Shown: positions 32,434-45,402 of the stretch, piece after piece
Position numbering within the stretch: position 1 is the stretch's first letter
How the letters are laid out: every line of letters starts with the position of its first letter
Assembly (NCBI GenBank): GCA_030248295.1
Contig: JASANH010001722.1
Coordinates: 310,001-374,000, forward strand
DNA: 64,000 bases
Direction: 5' to 3'
DNA from: Mesodorylaimus sp. YZB2_4
Lineage: Eukaryota > Nematoda > Enoplea > Dorylaimida > Dorylaimidae
Notes under the pieces: generated by a model
The model's database searches: none
Told to the model about the DNA's origin: nothing
The model's input: the letters and a program-made list of their open reading frames with translations, nothing else
Translations under genes and position numbers: made by a program

Positions 32434-34034
32434 ATCTTTGAATGCACATAATAAAAGTGTATCAAGACTTAATTCATTGAAGTGTTTCCATCCTGCTACT
32501 ACATAAAATATCAGCTGGGTGCAAATCGCAGCATGCTATAGTACGTTTTTGATGACCAAACGCCTAGGTACAAATCACAGCAGACAGTACATTTGCCATG
32601 AAACATCAATGTTGTGCATCCCCCCCCGTTTTCAATGTTTTCGCAAACTGTAAAGTATCATGGCGCAGAGGGATTGGTGATAAAAATACTCATAAAACCG
32701 AACCCACTTTTGCTTCCTTATTCGATGTCGTAAAATACGCACATGGGGTCGTATATCTTGTTTAATTTATGACTGTAAAATACGTAGAGATCGGAGTAGG
32801 TAATAAAAAATCTAGTTATCATATACTTTGCTTTGAAACTTTATATAACTGCTGTAATGTATTGCGCTCTGTTTTATTGTGTGCATGCATGTACATTCTA
32901 CTAAACATGCATTTTTTGTATTGATTCTATTCCATATTTGAAGCTGTGACTATATATTTATGTATATTTTATGCAAAATGAGCAAAATGTACATTAAATA
33001 AATTATATATATATGCATATAAGTTATATACATAACAGAAAATGCATAATGTGTAAATATATATGAAATGCATAAGACAGATGCCCGAAAAGCTTATTCT
33101 TTATTGTACTTTTTGTTTTATATATCGCAGGTGAAATACACCACCACTCAAAATATACATCATATTCAGTGGGAGATGATATAATGCGACTGCACTAGCG
33201 CCGATTATATCTCCCCCCAATCTATGCATTACTTGCATTGAATCATGACATTTAGGCATGCCTAATTGTACATTGACTAAAACTTGTTCTTCCACCCACT
33301 TTTACTCAACAACTTACACAAACTCGTGTTCTATTCTTCAGGCAGGTGCAGGTGCATGAGACTAGGCGCCTGGACGTCTAGTTTTTCGAGCAATCACAAG
33401 GTCTACGATTTCAACCATTGTCACATCGAATTTGATTCCATTGAGTAGTCAGCACATAATTTGCCGCACCTTGATCCTGTCTTTCATAGCCTGCAGCACT
33501 TTTTCGCTCTTTCTACTCACTCAATCACTGGTCGGTGGAAAGTGGGATAGGTGAGATTGTGGGTCAGTGACACTTGCGAAAGACAATTCGAATGAGGTTT
33601 CTACTCAAAACCTTCTGACTTGGAACAATTGACAGCTTGGTGCATCCTGTTCGGCAATTAGGCAAGCATCAGATCAGCAAGGTTTGAGGGTGAGTCATCC
33701 AGGTCATTTGCACTACTGCCTACTGCATAAATGAAGATTACACATTTTCTATACTCGTAAATTCGGAAAAATGCGGAGGAAAACATCGCACGCACATTTG
33801 TAAGACTCTGCCAGATCTGTCAAACTCATGCTTTATAAGAACATATCATGGGCGGTATGCATATGTTTTTCTTGATCACTAAATACCGTGGCCTCTATGT
33901 CTGAACCCCGAACTTTCCACGAGACCGTGGTATATCAATTTGCTAAGTGGGCACTCAACTGCTGTCCGCCCTTTCCGTGCTTATCTCTCTTCCTTTAGCT
34001 CCAACTGATAGAAGACGGCACCAGCAATGTAATG

Positions 34035-34110
34035 TATGACTTCGCTGGGATTCGAACCCAAACTTGCCTCTGACAAGGGCCTAACAGATGGGCGGAGACG
34101 CCATTTAGAG
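34035..34110 (-). repeat. tRNA-like sequence with intact T arm
   Basis: On the minus strand the T arm is complete (TTGGGTTCGAATCCCAG, perfect box B GGTTCGAATCC). It is preceded at about 45 bases by TGGCGTCTCCGCCC, which could be a modified box A. Acceptor-stem pairing is poor, so a tRNA-derived SINE or pseudo-tRNA is more likely than a working tRNA. Confidence 0.45.
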
Positions 34111-34969
34111 TTAGACAAGATGCCAGGCAAAAGCACTTTATCAAATCCTTTACTCTGCATCCGTCACGTGTTTACTTGACGACGGCAGGCAACTCCATTC
34201 ATCTCCCTTCGATAGGAGTAACTGCTTTGCGTGAATCGTGGCGCTCTCCACGTTAGGCTCGCCATCTCCTCACATTCAATGACCGTCATCTAAACTCATG
34301 ATAAATGGCTTTTCCAACACGCGGCTTCATTCTTCGAAGGGATAATTAATTTCTGAGCGCTAAAACGAGAGTGAAATTTATCAAACGCATCTACCGACTG
34401 TTGAAAACTAGATTTTCGAAAGGGTGGTCTACTTAAACGTTTCTGAAGACAGAAGTTTTGTGCTGGCAAAAATTCCCCCCTGGAAAGGGGGGATTATATC
34501 GATCTTCGGATCGATATACATTAAAAAATCCATCAAAGAAACCTCCGGCGAACCCGAAAGTCCGACGTTGTATCGGTCTTGCACGAGTAGGTCTGATGGC
34601 GATTCGCAGGCTTAACCGCCGGGCTCGCGTCTCAGATTGAATTGCTAGTGCACGAAAAGTGGTGCTGGGTGAGAGGATACTGCTAATCAGCGACTTGTGG
34701 CGGGGTCGTGTAAGGGAGCTGTCCCCTGATTAGTAGTAGCGGGGGGCGAAGTCGCAAACCTCTTGATCAGATTCGTCTGGTCGATGGGGGCGCGCTTTCG
34801 CGCCCCCCCCCCTCGAGCTCCCCTCGAAATAAATAAATGACTCACATTGAAAATTTTTTATTGCCGTAACTTTTGACACATAAATGAAACAAGCTCTTAC
34901 GGTCTCAGTTTTGAGGCAGCTTATACTGTATCTTATAATATGAATATTGAAAAATATATGATAAATGCA

Positions 34970-35115
34970 CATTAGAATATTTAAAGTATAATATTATATG
35001 TGCATATTATATTATGTATATATTTATATATTTTTATATATTTATTATAATACATACATATAATCAAGTGTATATTGCATGTTTATATATAATATACTAT
35101 CTTATATATGTGCAA
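34970..35115. repeat. A-T-rich low-complexity tract
   Basis: About 145 bases almost entirely of A and T in TATAT and ATATT steps. It can melt or extrude as small cruciforms. No function is implied. Confidence 0.7.
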
Positions 35116-35326
35116 CGCATAAAAGAGATGGTCTATTAGTTATGACCTTAAATAGGTTTCATCAGTGACACGCGGATCCACCATGGAAAAGTAGACACTC
35201 GAGCATGGACATCAGAAAAAATTTAGGCATTTCGGCGAATATGTGATATTAAGAATAGCAGCACAGCATCTCCCCCCCCCCCCCCGGTAGAGAAAGAAAT
35301 AAGCACTCTGATAAGCTCCTTTCAGG

Positions 35327-36442
35327 TAGATTCCGGATCGGGTCAGGTACTTTCGGGTCGGGTCGGGTCGGGTCAAAATCGGGTCGGGTCATTTTTTTGA
35401 AAGATCGGGTCAAACGGGTCAAAAATAAAGAAATTTTGCAAGTTACTACTGTTAGGAACTACAGAAACCTTTTCGTAGTTGTTCGACTCCAGGATTTGCA
35501 GTATATGCTTCATGCATGCATGCACAAAGTCTCTCATTCCACGTTCTCATTCTGCGTAACTTCCGAGAATGTACCACAAATTGTAAGCTGTGAGAATGAC
35601 CAATTTTTCTGAGTAATTTATGCAAAGGGAAGGGTCCATATGTGAGAGTTCTCATAAACATTCTTTTCAACTCCGATGAATGAGTGGGACTAGCCATAGG
35701 AATTGACAACTTTTAGCAGGTCGTAAGGGTATCTACAATCACATTTGATTCCTGAATATGACATAACTTCCTGGGTATACCTGGCTGGAAGAGCAGTATA
35801 GTCTGTACCCAATAATAGCCCCCTTGACCACCATCCATGTTACCATTGCAGAACAGTTTGCCGTGTTCAAAAGTGATAGGTACCCTCACATCCCTCCATC
35901 AGTAGTGGAGGTTCTGACAGGAGCTAGTGTCCAGCACAATATGACTTTGTGAGCAATATCTTTTGTGAAGACTAGACGCAACTCCAGCCTAGGGCTCATA
36001 TATATTTAGGTATTTCTTTGTTTAACCAAGGATAAGCTGTCTCAGACTCCGAAAGTTATGACAGAGTTGTCTCTATTATTTACGCCTATTATTCGGATTG
36101 GTTAAATCTTGTCTCCAGTGGACAGACGCCAGTCGCTTTTAGATCTGAGGTTTTTTTTTAAAATTATTTGACCACTATTGTGGGAAATATGAAAGAACGT
36201 TATTGCATTTACTAAGGATCACTAGGGAACAACAAAAGATGAAACTTCGCGTGCGTTAGATGTCTCCATCTCATACTTTCTCACAGTCACCTTTACACCT
36301 TTTTGTGAATGGTTTTTATCGCGAAGAACTTCAACTATACCAAATTCGGGTCAACCCGACCCGAAATTTCGGGTCAGGGACTTTCGGGTCGGGTCGGGTT
36401 GACCCGACCCGTCGGGTTGAACCCGACCTGATCCGGTGTCTA
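35327..36442. mobile_element. hAT-type non-autonomous element, GGGTC family
   Basis: Inverted ends are TAGATTCCGGATCGGGTC and TAGACACCGGATCAGGTC. It has a perfect 8-bp target duplication CTTTCAGG (35319-35326, 36443-36450). Arrays of TCGGGTCGGGTCGGGTC lie within the first 100 and last 100 bases. The interior has no transposase frame. It is 1116 bp. Confidence 0.85.
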
Positions 36443-37034
36443 CTTTCAGGGCGAATTCTACAAATTTCTGAATTTACTAACTATACATGTACTTTATGCT
36501 TTCTCTATCTTTGAACTGTACAAACTAACTTTTTATATTCTCAGAGGTTCGACACACGGTCGAGGATTGATTCTTCGCTCTTTTACAACTTGCAATTTTG
36601 TGTGATTCTTGCTCAACCCAATTAGGATGCATCGTTAATCGAAGTCATGCAAAAGTTTACTCATTTTTCTGTTTTGAAAGCTGTGCTTCAAAATTTAATA
36701 TCCTTCAGTATTTCCTTGACTTGAATGCCCTTCTTGAAAGTGTTTGACTGATTGTGAGAATAGGCCCGTGATTTTTCTGCGGCAGTCGGTCTGAATTCCA
36801 TCTTTTCTGTATAATAATTACTATCACTTATAAAACGTGATTTTAATGTTGGTCGTTACCCTTTTACGTCAAAGTTCGCGCGTAACCCAAGCCCTGCCCT
36901 GCGGCAAAAAATGACTAACCGAGTTGATGTCCTATGCAAGTACGAAAAGATGGTGTGTTAAATAATCGAGAAACCAGAAAATATTTTTTCTAATCCACTT
37001 ATATCCTAAGATCCTGTGCCGATCATTTAAAAAG

Positions 37035-37575
37035 ATGTCTCTGATGCCCATAATTGCCATTCTGGTGCTACTCCCCCGCCCAGTCACTGCGGCTCCAATT
37101 TTAGAGGAGGACGAGTGCTATCCACCAAATGACTTGGATTTTCCAGACGATATCTCATTCATTAAAGATGGGACCAGAGAATTCGTAGATATTATTAACG
37201 GAAAAAAGGAATTTGACAAAGACGGACTCATGAAAATCGCCCTTGGGGTTCTTTCATTGCACAAGGTAACATTCGCTTAAAATTTTTTTTTCAAAATGTG
37301 ACTTCCAGTTTTAGCTTGGCTTAGAAGTCGCTTCAAACACAGAAGAATTGGGACCATATGCCAGCAGCATGCTGGGTATTATTGATCGAATAGCACCCGA
37401 ACAAATATCAACTGAATTGGAATGCATGAGAAAAATGTTTAAGCTACTCCGGAAAGAAGAAGCAGATTTGAAAAGATTGATGATAGAAGGTTTGGAAAAA
37501 CTTGATCGAATTCAAGATAAACTTAACTTGATTCAGCAAGAGGTCAAATTGATGCAAAATTCTGCTGTAAATTGA
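37035..37575 (+). CDS. small secreted coiled-coil protein, unrecognised
   Basis: Two exons, 37035-37265 and 37315-37575, join in phase across a 49-bp intron (GTAACA..TTTTAG) to give 163 residues. Residues 1-20 are a signal peptide (MPIIAILVLLPRPVTA). An acidic segment with a single early cysteine follows. The C-terminal half is a charged amphipathic helix (LLRKEEADLKRLMIEGLEK and onward) that should form a coiled coil. I know no family for it. The gene ends only 70 bp before the hAT-type element at 37646. Confidence is for a real gene; the role is unknown. Confidence 0.6.
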
Positions 37576-37645
37576 AGATTTACGCGTACAGTAGCTTACA
37601 TGCATAAAAGCAGTGTGTACAGTGTGTCTGTGTGTGGGTGCATGA

Positions 37646-38520
37646 TAGTGTTCCAATGACCTGGGATTTTCACTGTCTGACCTGACCCTGACCTTGTTGA
37701 ACCAAGAAAAAACTTTCTGACCTGACCGTTGACCCGCGATGAATTGTATATTTTCTGGCTCTGACTTTGGCAGTGATCGGACAAAAAATTTTCCTAAACT
37801 GCACCAGCAACAAAGCTTCTCTGTCTTTGCAATTTCACCAAGAAATTTCACTACAGCTGACAATTTTCTAGCATTACGTGAAATTTCACGGGCAGTCCAA
37901 GAAACTGAATTTTGATCAAGCTCAAAAAGATATGCGAAGCTGTTTTCACGGCTTTGGGAAAACGAGAAAAGCTGACACCCATTGGAAATCAAAGATAAAT
38001 CTTATTCGTTATACGTCAATTCCTGCTCAAACTGCCTGCTGCATGATCGATTTCTTTCCACCATAATCCGAGAAAAGGCGCCTTACCAAGCTCGAATTGG
38101 CTGGTACAACAAGAATACCTCGCTCCAATGACGCCAAGTTTGGATATGAACGGATGGGAAGAGATAGGGATGGCTAGGCCATGGGTGGATGGCACTCGCA
38201 AGCACACACTAGGCTGGCACACATTCTATGCAGCTGGGCTGGTAGGGAACTAAACAAGTAAGACAACTGCAATAGAACGTGACTCACAATCAGCTGGGGC
38301 CAGTTCCACACTACGATTCTAATTTTTCACGGTACTAATTGAGGGCACTATGAGACAGCAACTTGCGACGACGCTGAGACACCAATTTAGGACGTGTCAC
38401 AATAGCTGTCCCAGATGTGCCTTATCCGTAGATTCAGGCACGTCTTAAGACAGGTCTTATCTTGTTTCATAATAAGAAAGGTTGATTAAGTCATTTTAGC
38501 AGACCACAAAATAGATTTAT
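37646..38520. mobile_element. hAT-type element, GGTCA family, copy 3 (truncated)
   Basis: The terminus TAGTGTTCCAATGACCT at 37646 is followed by TGACCTGACCCTGACC arrays and by sequence homologous, in reverse, to 19800-20672. Homology fades at about 38520, before the other end. No target duplication could be paired. Confidence 0.7.
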
Positions 38521-38631
38521 TAGTTATGTCAGGTATGTAACCGTTTTTACGCAAACTATAGTCCAGGTTTATCTGCTGTGGTTGACCTCGGACGAAATAC
38601 ATCCATTGTTTGCTATGAAAGTTTTTTTCAG

Positions 38632-39169
38632 ATGCGGCATGCCATGATCGAACAGCTTGTCGAGCACTTGGTGGTCTCATGCACGGGGGTTGATGTTACT
38701 TTCTTCTAAATACTTTTTATTCGTGGGATGGCTCATGGGCTGCATGCTACCAAAATGGAACAGGAATGGCACATATTCAAACCGAAATGGAGTACGACGC
38801 AGTGCACGACTGGATAATAGTAAGATATATTATTTTACTTCATATTTTTCAAACACGATTTTTTGCGCCTTTTTTAGTCCCTCTTCAAAGGCGTAACTGT
38901 TATGTCTTGGCTTCCCTTGCGACGCGATAGCAGTTTTGGTTGTTCGATGTCATGCGCGATGATAGAAAATAATACGTACTGGTATGATGACAAAATAACC
39001 CGAAATGTCCAGTTGCGTGGGGCCAACACGTGGATGAAAAGTCGCCTTTGCGATGAGAATGATACAGTGCTTGGAGAATTTTGTTACTTTCGGCAATCAC
39101 ACAATAATATGTCGAGACTAGGCGACGCCAAATGTTCTGCTCGACTCCTGCCATTGTGTCAGTTTACAA
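38632..39169 (+). pseudogene. C-type lectin-like domain gene with in-frame stop
   Basis: Two exons can be read: 38632-38819 after a TTTTTTTCAG acceptor, and 38878-39169, joined in phase 0. The first gives CYFLLNTFYSWDGSWAAC and GMAHIQTEMEYDAVHDWII, the classic start of a C-type lectin-like domain. The second gives the C-terminal half with NTWM and a closing cysteine pair (GEFC .. LPLC). A TGA at 38691-38693 interrupts the frame one codon before the CYF motif, so it is probably dead, unless a sequence error or extra splice removes it. The usual EPN/QPD and WND sugar-binding motifs are not seen. A signal-peptide exon was not found. It is related to the 50-51 kb gene. Confidence 0.6.
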
Positions 39170-40199
39170 GTAAGAGCCTGGACATTCCTTATGCGGGTAG
39201 GCTTCCATGATATTGTTTTCTATGCAAAGTAGTTTGCTGCAAAATGCGCTAAGAAATCAGCCGTTATGAAGCATATTCATGTTCTCTCCATTTAGGGTAA
39301 AGAGTTTGGTCGCTGTAAGAAACATTATTCTCTATTAGCAAAAAAATCATGAAATGAAACTAGGAAAGGTAGTGCATGTGGTTTGATGCGCCCTCGGAGC
39401 AGGCCGGTCCAGGCTGAAAAAAGGTGATCAAGAAAGATCCTGCCTGGCTACTGGCTGGTCACATGTACTCGCGGGTTTTTAGGGTTGACAAGTAGACCAT
39501 AACAACTAGCCTCATTCATGTCACCAGCATGGGAAGCTGGCTCCTAGAAGATGCTCACATCTGCACTTCTTGTATGGTAGACATTCCATGGACTACGTAA
39601 TGCAAAATGCTATTACTCAGGACAGCGCTTTCAATTCCATCATCTCCTGCTTTAGGCAGGAATTTCGAGGAATCTGCATCTTCGCTGGACTTTCTTGCAG
39701 CTATTGGGCGCATCGAGTTTCCGCAGGCAGGGATGTACAGTATTGCATGCCTGTCACTTTCGAGCCGATGCATGGAGTTTATGCTGATGAATATTAGTAG
39801 CTACTCTTAAAAAGTAAAAAAGGATTCGCTAAATCATAGCAAGAATGAGTTTAAATAGCCTTTAATGCAGATTTTCTCCACATCTTTAAAATTTATTTGG
39901 CGGCCATCCAAAGCTGAATAGATTGGTCAAAGAGCTAGGATATAACACGCTTCACATGGTGAACGCTCAGGAGGAATCCCAGAAGACATCATTTTGACGT
40001 TACACAACTCGGGAAAACATTTTTGTTAGTCGCACTGGTCAGGGTTAGGCTTACACTTGGAGTCATAGTTGTTGTAGTGAGTTTATCAGTTCTGTCGTCT
40101 GTCCTTTTGCCTAAGAACATTGATATGCGGGGCTGGGTGCGAAAATTATAATGACAGCGATTTGAAGCCAATATCTGAGTCGTTCCTCATAATTTCGCG
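39170..40199. other. intergenic
   Basis: No supported gene; short open frames only. Confidence 0.4.
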
Positions 40200-41834
40200 C
40201 TATAACGGCTCAGGAATTTCGCCCGAAACATGGTTTTCATAAAGCTCATCCGACGAATCGGTAAAGATTTTGGGAGCTGGTTCTGGGGTTCCCAACAACC
40301 CGTAACATTGGTGATACGCGTTGATATACTGAACAATGTAATTAAGCAAAGACAAAAATGGGGAGTCTCTGCAAAAGGAAAAACGTTTTTAAAAAAGCGT
40401 TCGAGCAGCTGGGCATGTTTCTCCTTTGAAGACAACCTTTCGCTTATCACTGAGTATTTTCAGCACTCGACCAGAAAAACTTCCTGGTCTTTACTTTTCA
40501 AGTCGTCCAACGATTTTGCAGATTTCAGTAAAATATTCTCGTTCTGATTCGTCAAGGTTGTTAGATATGATCACCTAAACTTGGCGTTTTAGTTTCTAAA
40601 CTATGGAAATTCAAAAATCTACATACCTCTTGATCATTTCATGCTGGAGAGTTGACGATAGCGACCTTCAGTCCAGGGTCGACCGTACCGGCTTTTTTGA
40701 CCGTACCCGTACCGTACCCGTACCGAGGGCCTTGTACGGCCGTACCGTACCGTACCGTACTCAAAATTTTACTTTAACTGCATATGAATAAGAAACTTTC
40801 TTAGCTGGTTATGCTTTGATTTCAAAAGCGGACAGTTCAGCAAAAGTACTTTATTAGCTTGTTTGAATCTGGCGTCACACATCCGTATTAGACTAATTTG
40901 AACGTATTGAATCCAACTGCTGGCAGATCACATTTCACAAAAGGAAGCATTCGGGTATTTTCTGGCTTAAGACTTCCATGGTTACCCCCGCATACATTCT
41001 TAGCCACCAAAAATGCGGTTTCTCAGCTTTCCAGCACCTGATTTCCAGCGCTGGAAATCAGAGTGAGATGAGGGGCCGCCTCTCGAGATCTTTGTCTTAC
41101 AGACCTTGCAAATTGCGTGTAACTCGTCGTTGTCGTCGATGTAGTAAAATCGTAAACTTTAGAAACTTTAGAAGACCTTTGCTGATAAGACCTAACTGGC
41201 TGTCCCAAAAGACCAGCTACGAAATTCGCAAGTCGAAACACCAGCAAGTCCTGCAGCTACGGTACAGTGCAACAATCTTCTTGATTTCACACTTTCTCGA
41301 ATACCTACTCAAAAACAGCTATTTTGAAGTAAGCTGCATGCACCTGCGAATCACTGAAGCGCGGAAAATTTAAAAATGACATAACCCTGGAGGTACGGCC
41401 GTACCGGCCTGTTTTCACTGCCGTACCAGTACCGTACCGTCCCACCCCCCGGTACGGCGGTGCGGTACGGCCGGTACGGTGGTACGGTCGACCCTGGCCT
41501 TCAGTATGCATTCTTTAGCGGCCAATCAGTAATGGCTTTTTCTGACAGTTTATTAGAATCCGACAAGGAAGAAAATCGTTCGATCAATTCAGCAGTTTCA
41601 GCACGTGCTGGTTGATGTATTTTGGGCGATGGCTGGCTTTGTAGCTTCCTGTAAAATTTTTGGCTTGGATTACGAAGGACGAGTTTTGTTGGAATATAGT
41701 ATACCCTACGTATAAAATACCATATCAGAAAAAATACATAACTATCCTCTTATGCTTTTTTTGGCGGTAGCTGTGCCTCCGTTGACCGTTTCGATTGGTT
41801 CGACACGCATTGGGTCCTCCATTCCTTGTTCCAT
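40200..41834 (-). pseudogene. unrecognised multi-exon gene broken by a hAT-type insertion; BAR-like C-terminus
   Basis: The minus strand shows coding-like pieces. One is a possible first exon from an ATG at 41834. Another starts at 41648 after TTTTACAG and carries a polar helix (ETAELIERFSSLSDSNKLSE). Exon 40574-40495 and terminal exon 40368-40200 join in phase by GTAAAG..TTTTGCAG into an 82-residue C-terminus. Its LLNYIVQYINAYHQCYGLL resembles the last helix of BAR-domain proteins. The 825-bp element at 40673-41497 sits in the exon that begins at 41648, and an in-frame TGA lies at the insertion site even in the empty-site sequence. The earlier exons do not join in frame with the later ones. 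Family assignment is weak. Confidence 0.4.
40673..41497. mobile_element. hAT-type non-autonomous element, GTACC family
   Basis: Inverted ends are CCAGGGTCGACCGTACC on both sides. It has a perfect 8-bp target duplication CCTTCAGT (40665-40672, 41498-41505). CCGTACCGTACCCGTACC arrays lie within about 90 bases of each end. Length is 825 bp. No transposase frame. Confidence 0.9.
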
Positions 41835-43103
41835 GAGGTAAGCCAGCTAGCGATAAGCTTGATGATTAATCCTTTCCAGAGAAAAATTTTAGCAAACCAG
41901 ATACTAGGTAAGAATCAGTTTAAACTTCGAAACCTAAAAATTCGCTAGAAAACGGTGCCCACGTCGTTTTATTATTCTTTTCTAGACGCTCCTTCCCTTT
42001 GCAATATACCCCCCCCCCCCCACGCACGGCGAGATCATACGCCAGTTCTGCACGCGCTATTGTTCGAGTGACCTGTGCCCGTTCCGCCACAACGCTGACC
42101 TAGCCAAGCGATGTGCGCCTATCTATCCCCGCCCCGCCCAGCGATGTCGAACCTAACGCTGGGCTGCCCAAGCCGAGCAATAGGCCAGCATCGCTGCTTA
42201 TGCCTTGATAATCAAAAAATTGTGTAGAAATACACACACTAAAAAACAACACTTTTTCTGCGGACACTGGTGGGATTCGGTCACAGGTTCTATTTGACAA
42301 AGGTGTTTAAGCACAGTAAGCCATCTATTTTTCCCTCTACGTACGCAAGGGTCATGGCATGTCAAGTCATAGAAGAATTAGCAGAATTATCCAAGTAAAC
42401 TGGAATCCCAGTCACGGAAAAATCGTTCAGAAGATCGACAATCGATACGCTTAAAGAAGATCGGGTCAGACGCATGACGTACACGCTTGCCATACAACAC
42501 CACATAAAACACTATCACTGGAGGCTGTCAGATCGGTCAGCCTACTTAATAAACGCCAGTTCTACGAGATGTGCAGTCGAGCATACAGAAATGGTCCTCA
42601 TCTCAGCAGATGGGATCATGCGGCCCTACCTCCTCATTATATATTTTTCCTTCAGCACAGGCCTATAGCAAGACTAGTTGGTGATCAGTGTAAATAAGAA
42701 AACTGGAATGCAACCTAAAGTCAATATGCAAAACAGGATAATGCACGTGCCTATGCCTAATCAGTCGTTATACATCTACAGAATAAAATCCAGTCGAGGT
42801 CCAGACAGTCTGATGGCAGAATCAATAAGATAAAACGTATCTATTTCTAATGAGCTTGATAGCTTTTATCCTGACATAAGAAGAGATTCTCACTCAAATC
42901 CAAATCCAAAATAGCCATATCACAATACAATAGGTCTACAGTGTATGCAATGACCACAATGGCAATCGTAATATCATGAAACAAATACACTCTGGTCGTG
43001 GCTCTAGCTGGAATCAACCACTGAAGGACATTCACCTGCAGCTGACATGATGCGGGATGGCTGCATTCCTCGCTGTGTCTAGTAACTCAGCATGAAGACT
43101 TGC
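41835..43103. other. intergenic
   Basis: No supported gene. A 13-C tract is at 42009-42021. Confidence 0.4.
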
Positions 43104-44211
43104 TTATGCAAGCCGATTGTAAAACCTTTTTTTAAATTCTTTTCTGAATTTTTTTGAAAACAGTAAAAACAGATAAAAATGCAAGTCATATGACATGCTT
43201 TCGGATACTAACTGAGCCTGCCACAGGCATGTATGAGCGTAGGAATACGCAAGGTCAAGCTGGCCATGCTCATCTTTCCTGTACCGGGCTGCTGTTGGAA
43301 ACCACAAAAGGACAATGGAATTGAGAACACACCACAGGACTAATGGAATTGCTTGACTCAGTTGCAAATAGCACATTTCCAAATTCCGTCTAATACTTTT
43401 CAACTTGGTGCTATTCGGCGCCGAATTTGTTGAATTGCTGCTAGTACTGGGGTGAATTTGTCGTTGTAATCGACTCCTAAAAAACAAAATGAAGATACGC
43501 AAAACAATTTCAGATCTTTGGTTACCTTGATATGTAGACGGCAATTAGTCCAGAAATGGACAAAGCTGAGCTGATTATGACAAGGAATGCGTGAAAAAAG
43601 AAACCAGTGTCCATCACGAATAGATAAGTTTGATAAATCGACGATGTAGGATTTCTCCACGTGTCGTATGTCCCATTTTTTAGGACAGCATTTTCCACCA
43701 GAACTATGGGCAGAGAAAAAGTTATCGAAAAAACAAAAATACACCCTGTTACTATATTGCACACATAGTTCTTGTTGATTAAAAAAAATTTTGCGGGTAA
43801 AAGACAGGCCACAGCTCGATGAAGTGATAGAAAAATAAGAATATACATAGAGCTATATTGTCCTACATGGAATAAAAAACGTGTTCCTACAAACCGAATC
43901 CACGACCAAGTATAGTCAGTGACAAAATATTCTCTCAATGGTAAATTAAAAAGATCAGTGACGCGATAAAGAGGCGCCAGGATTTCTGCAACTGAAAATA
44001 AAAGACTCCCAGAAGCCATCGCCTTACAGCATAAAAAGCAAGGTTTTCTCAACTCAGAATTTCGAAACATCGTAGCGAGCAGAAAAATGGAGCCAAATAT
44101 TCCAAAGTTAGCCATGACCAAACGCATGATCACAACACAGCGAGTAGCAGTCAGTTCGAAGGCTTGGTAGATTTCGAGTTGAACCGATTCAGTGTGCGAT
44201 GCTGATGCCAT
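43104..44211 (-). CDS. 7TM G-protein-coupled receptor, second family
   Basis: Two exons, 44211-43526 and 43476-43104, join across a 49-bp intron (GTAACC..TTTTTTAG, split AGG codon) into 352 residues with seven hydrophobic spans. TM3 ends in ILIFLSLHRAVACLLPAKF (124-142), where HR takes the place of the DRY motif. That form occurs in nematode serpentine receptors. The third loop is Ser/Asn-rich and ends in IRRNLEM. The tail is basic (KKFRKEFKKRF). The N-terminus lacks a signal peptide, normal for this class. An 86-bp piece of exon 1 is found inverted at 45560-45645. Ligand unknown. Confidence 0.82.
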
Positions 44212-45394
44212 GATGAATTGAAAGAAACCAAAACACCGAATTGATTGATTTCCCGATTTATCTGCAAGAAAAGCGTGTTTGTACGGCGCAATGTTAAAAC
44301 TCGAACCATGAAGCCCGAATAGAAGCTGGATTATGTCCAGGCCTTAATATGAGGGTACTAAATAGCCTCAGCCTGCGCCAACGCGGATCTTCGATCTGAA
44401 AAAATCAACCTAGCTGTTAGCCCACGGTGCACCCCACAAGTCACATTCACTAGCTATTCGAATTTTCGCGCACTTGGTGCACCAATCAGGGATCGAACAT
44501 TAGATGAAAACCAGAAGCTAAGTGAGAGACAGAATGTGCTACTCATGATCGACAATGTAACTTTAGTGAACTCGCTGCAGTGCTCGCTGATTCATGAGTC
44601 AAGTGCTTTCAATTTAAATTGTGAGCCTATCTTATAACCTATTCACCAGGTCAGGGGTTGCTGAGCAGCGCTTGATTGTAAGGAGCACAGCAGCGGCAGG
44701 TGAGTTTAATTTTCTGAGCCAATTAGATGGATATTTTCAATTTAATTTTTAAAAGGTTATCCACATGGGAAGAAGGCTTGATGGATTTTAGATTCGCTAG
44801 CGAGTGCAACGTCGCCCACCAACTTGCGCTTGGAGATAGAGAAGGGCAGACTAAGCTTATTGAAAAAAAGCAATTTCAGATATAAGCAATTTAAGCTAAT
44901 TACAAATTATTGAGAGTTTAATTCTACCGAGGGCGGCGATAGATATGGCCAATGCACCTAAATGACTAACTGATTGTGAGCTTGGTTGCCTTAGCCTTTC
45001 AGTCTAGCATCACTGAAAGTTACAAATGAGGCAGCGCGTTATAAAAACCAAGGGTAGTGGAATTATGCTCGATTCAGCGAGCTGACTAACTCGTCAGAAG
45101 TGCTGAAGAGTGCACAATTAAGATTCTTCCCAAATGAGCCTACGCATAGGCTGAGAACGCTAATAAGTATCAGCTCATAAAAGAGATATGCTTTTCACAC
45201 AGTCAGTCAGCCAGTGACTTGTGTTTCGACAGAATGTCATTGACCGCTGCCCTGTAGGCTTCTCAAAGTTATGTAGACTGGAAGGTTTTGTCAAAAAGAA
45301 GCTCAGTCAGTCATTTAGGTGAGTACACAGTCACCAAACCAAAGTCTCCGTTAGGTTTTTGAGTTTCAAGAAGTATTTGTGGCGAAAGGCATAA
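44212..45394. other. upstream region of the minus-strand receptor
   Basis: No supported gene. It presumably holds the promoter of the receptor on the minus strand; no clear TATA box stands out. Confidence 0.4.
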
Positions 45395-45402
45395 CTTGCG
45401 CC

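Larger units (their letters stand above)
32450..35318. other. intergenic, with A-T-rich microsatellite-like parts
   Basis: No supported gene. Two stretches (about 32860-33070 and 34970-35115) are dominated by TATATA/ATATTA steps. A tRNA-like patch is at 34035-34110. Array-like C tracts lie at 34803-34812 and 35272-35285. Confidence 0.45.

Noticed and set aside
32860..33070. Replication origin or centromere-like A-T block
   Set aside because: Only A-T-richness supports it; no repeat unit or known motif.
34035..34110. A functional tRNA gene
   Set aside because: The T arm is perfect but D and acceptor stems do not pair; kept only as a tRNA-like repeat.
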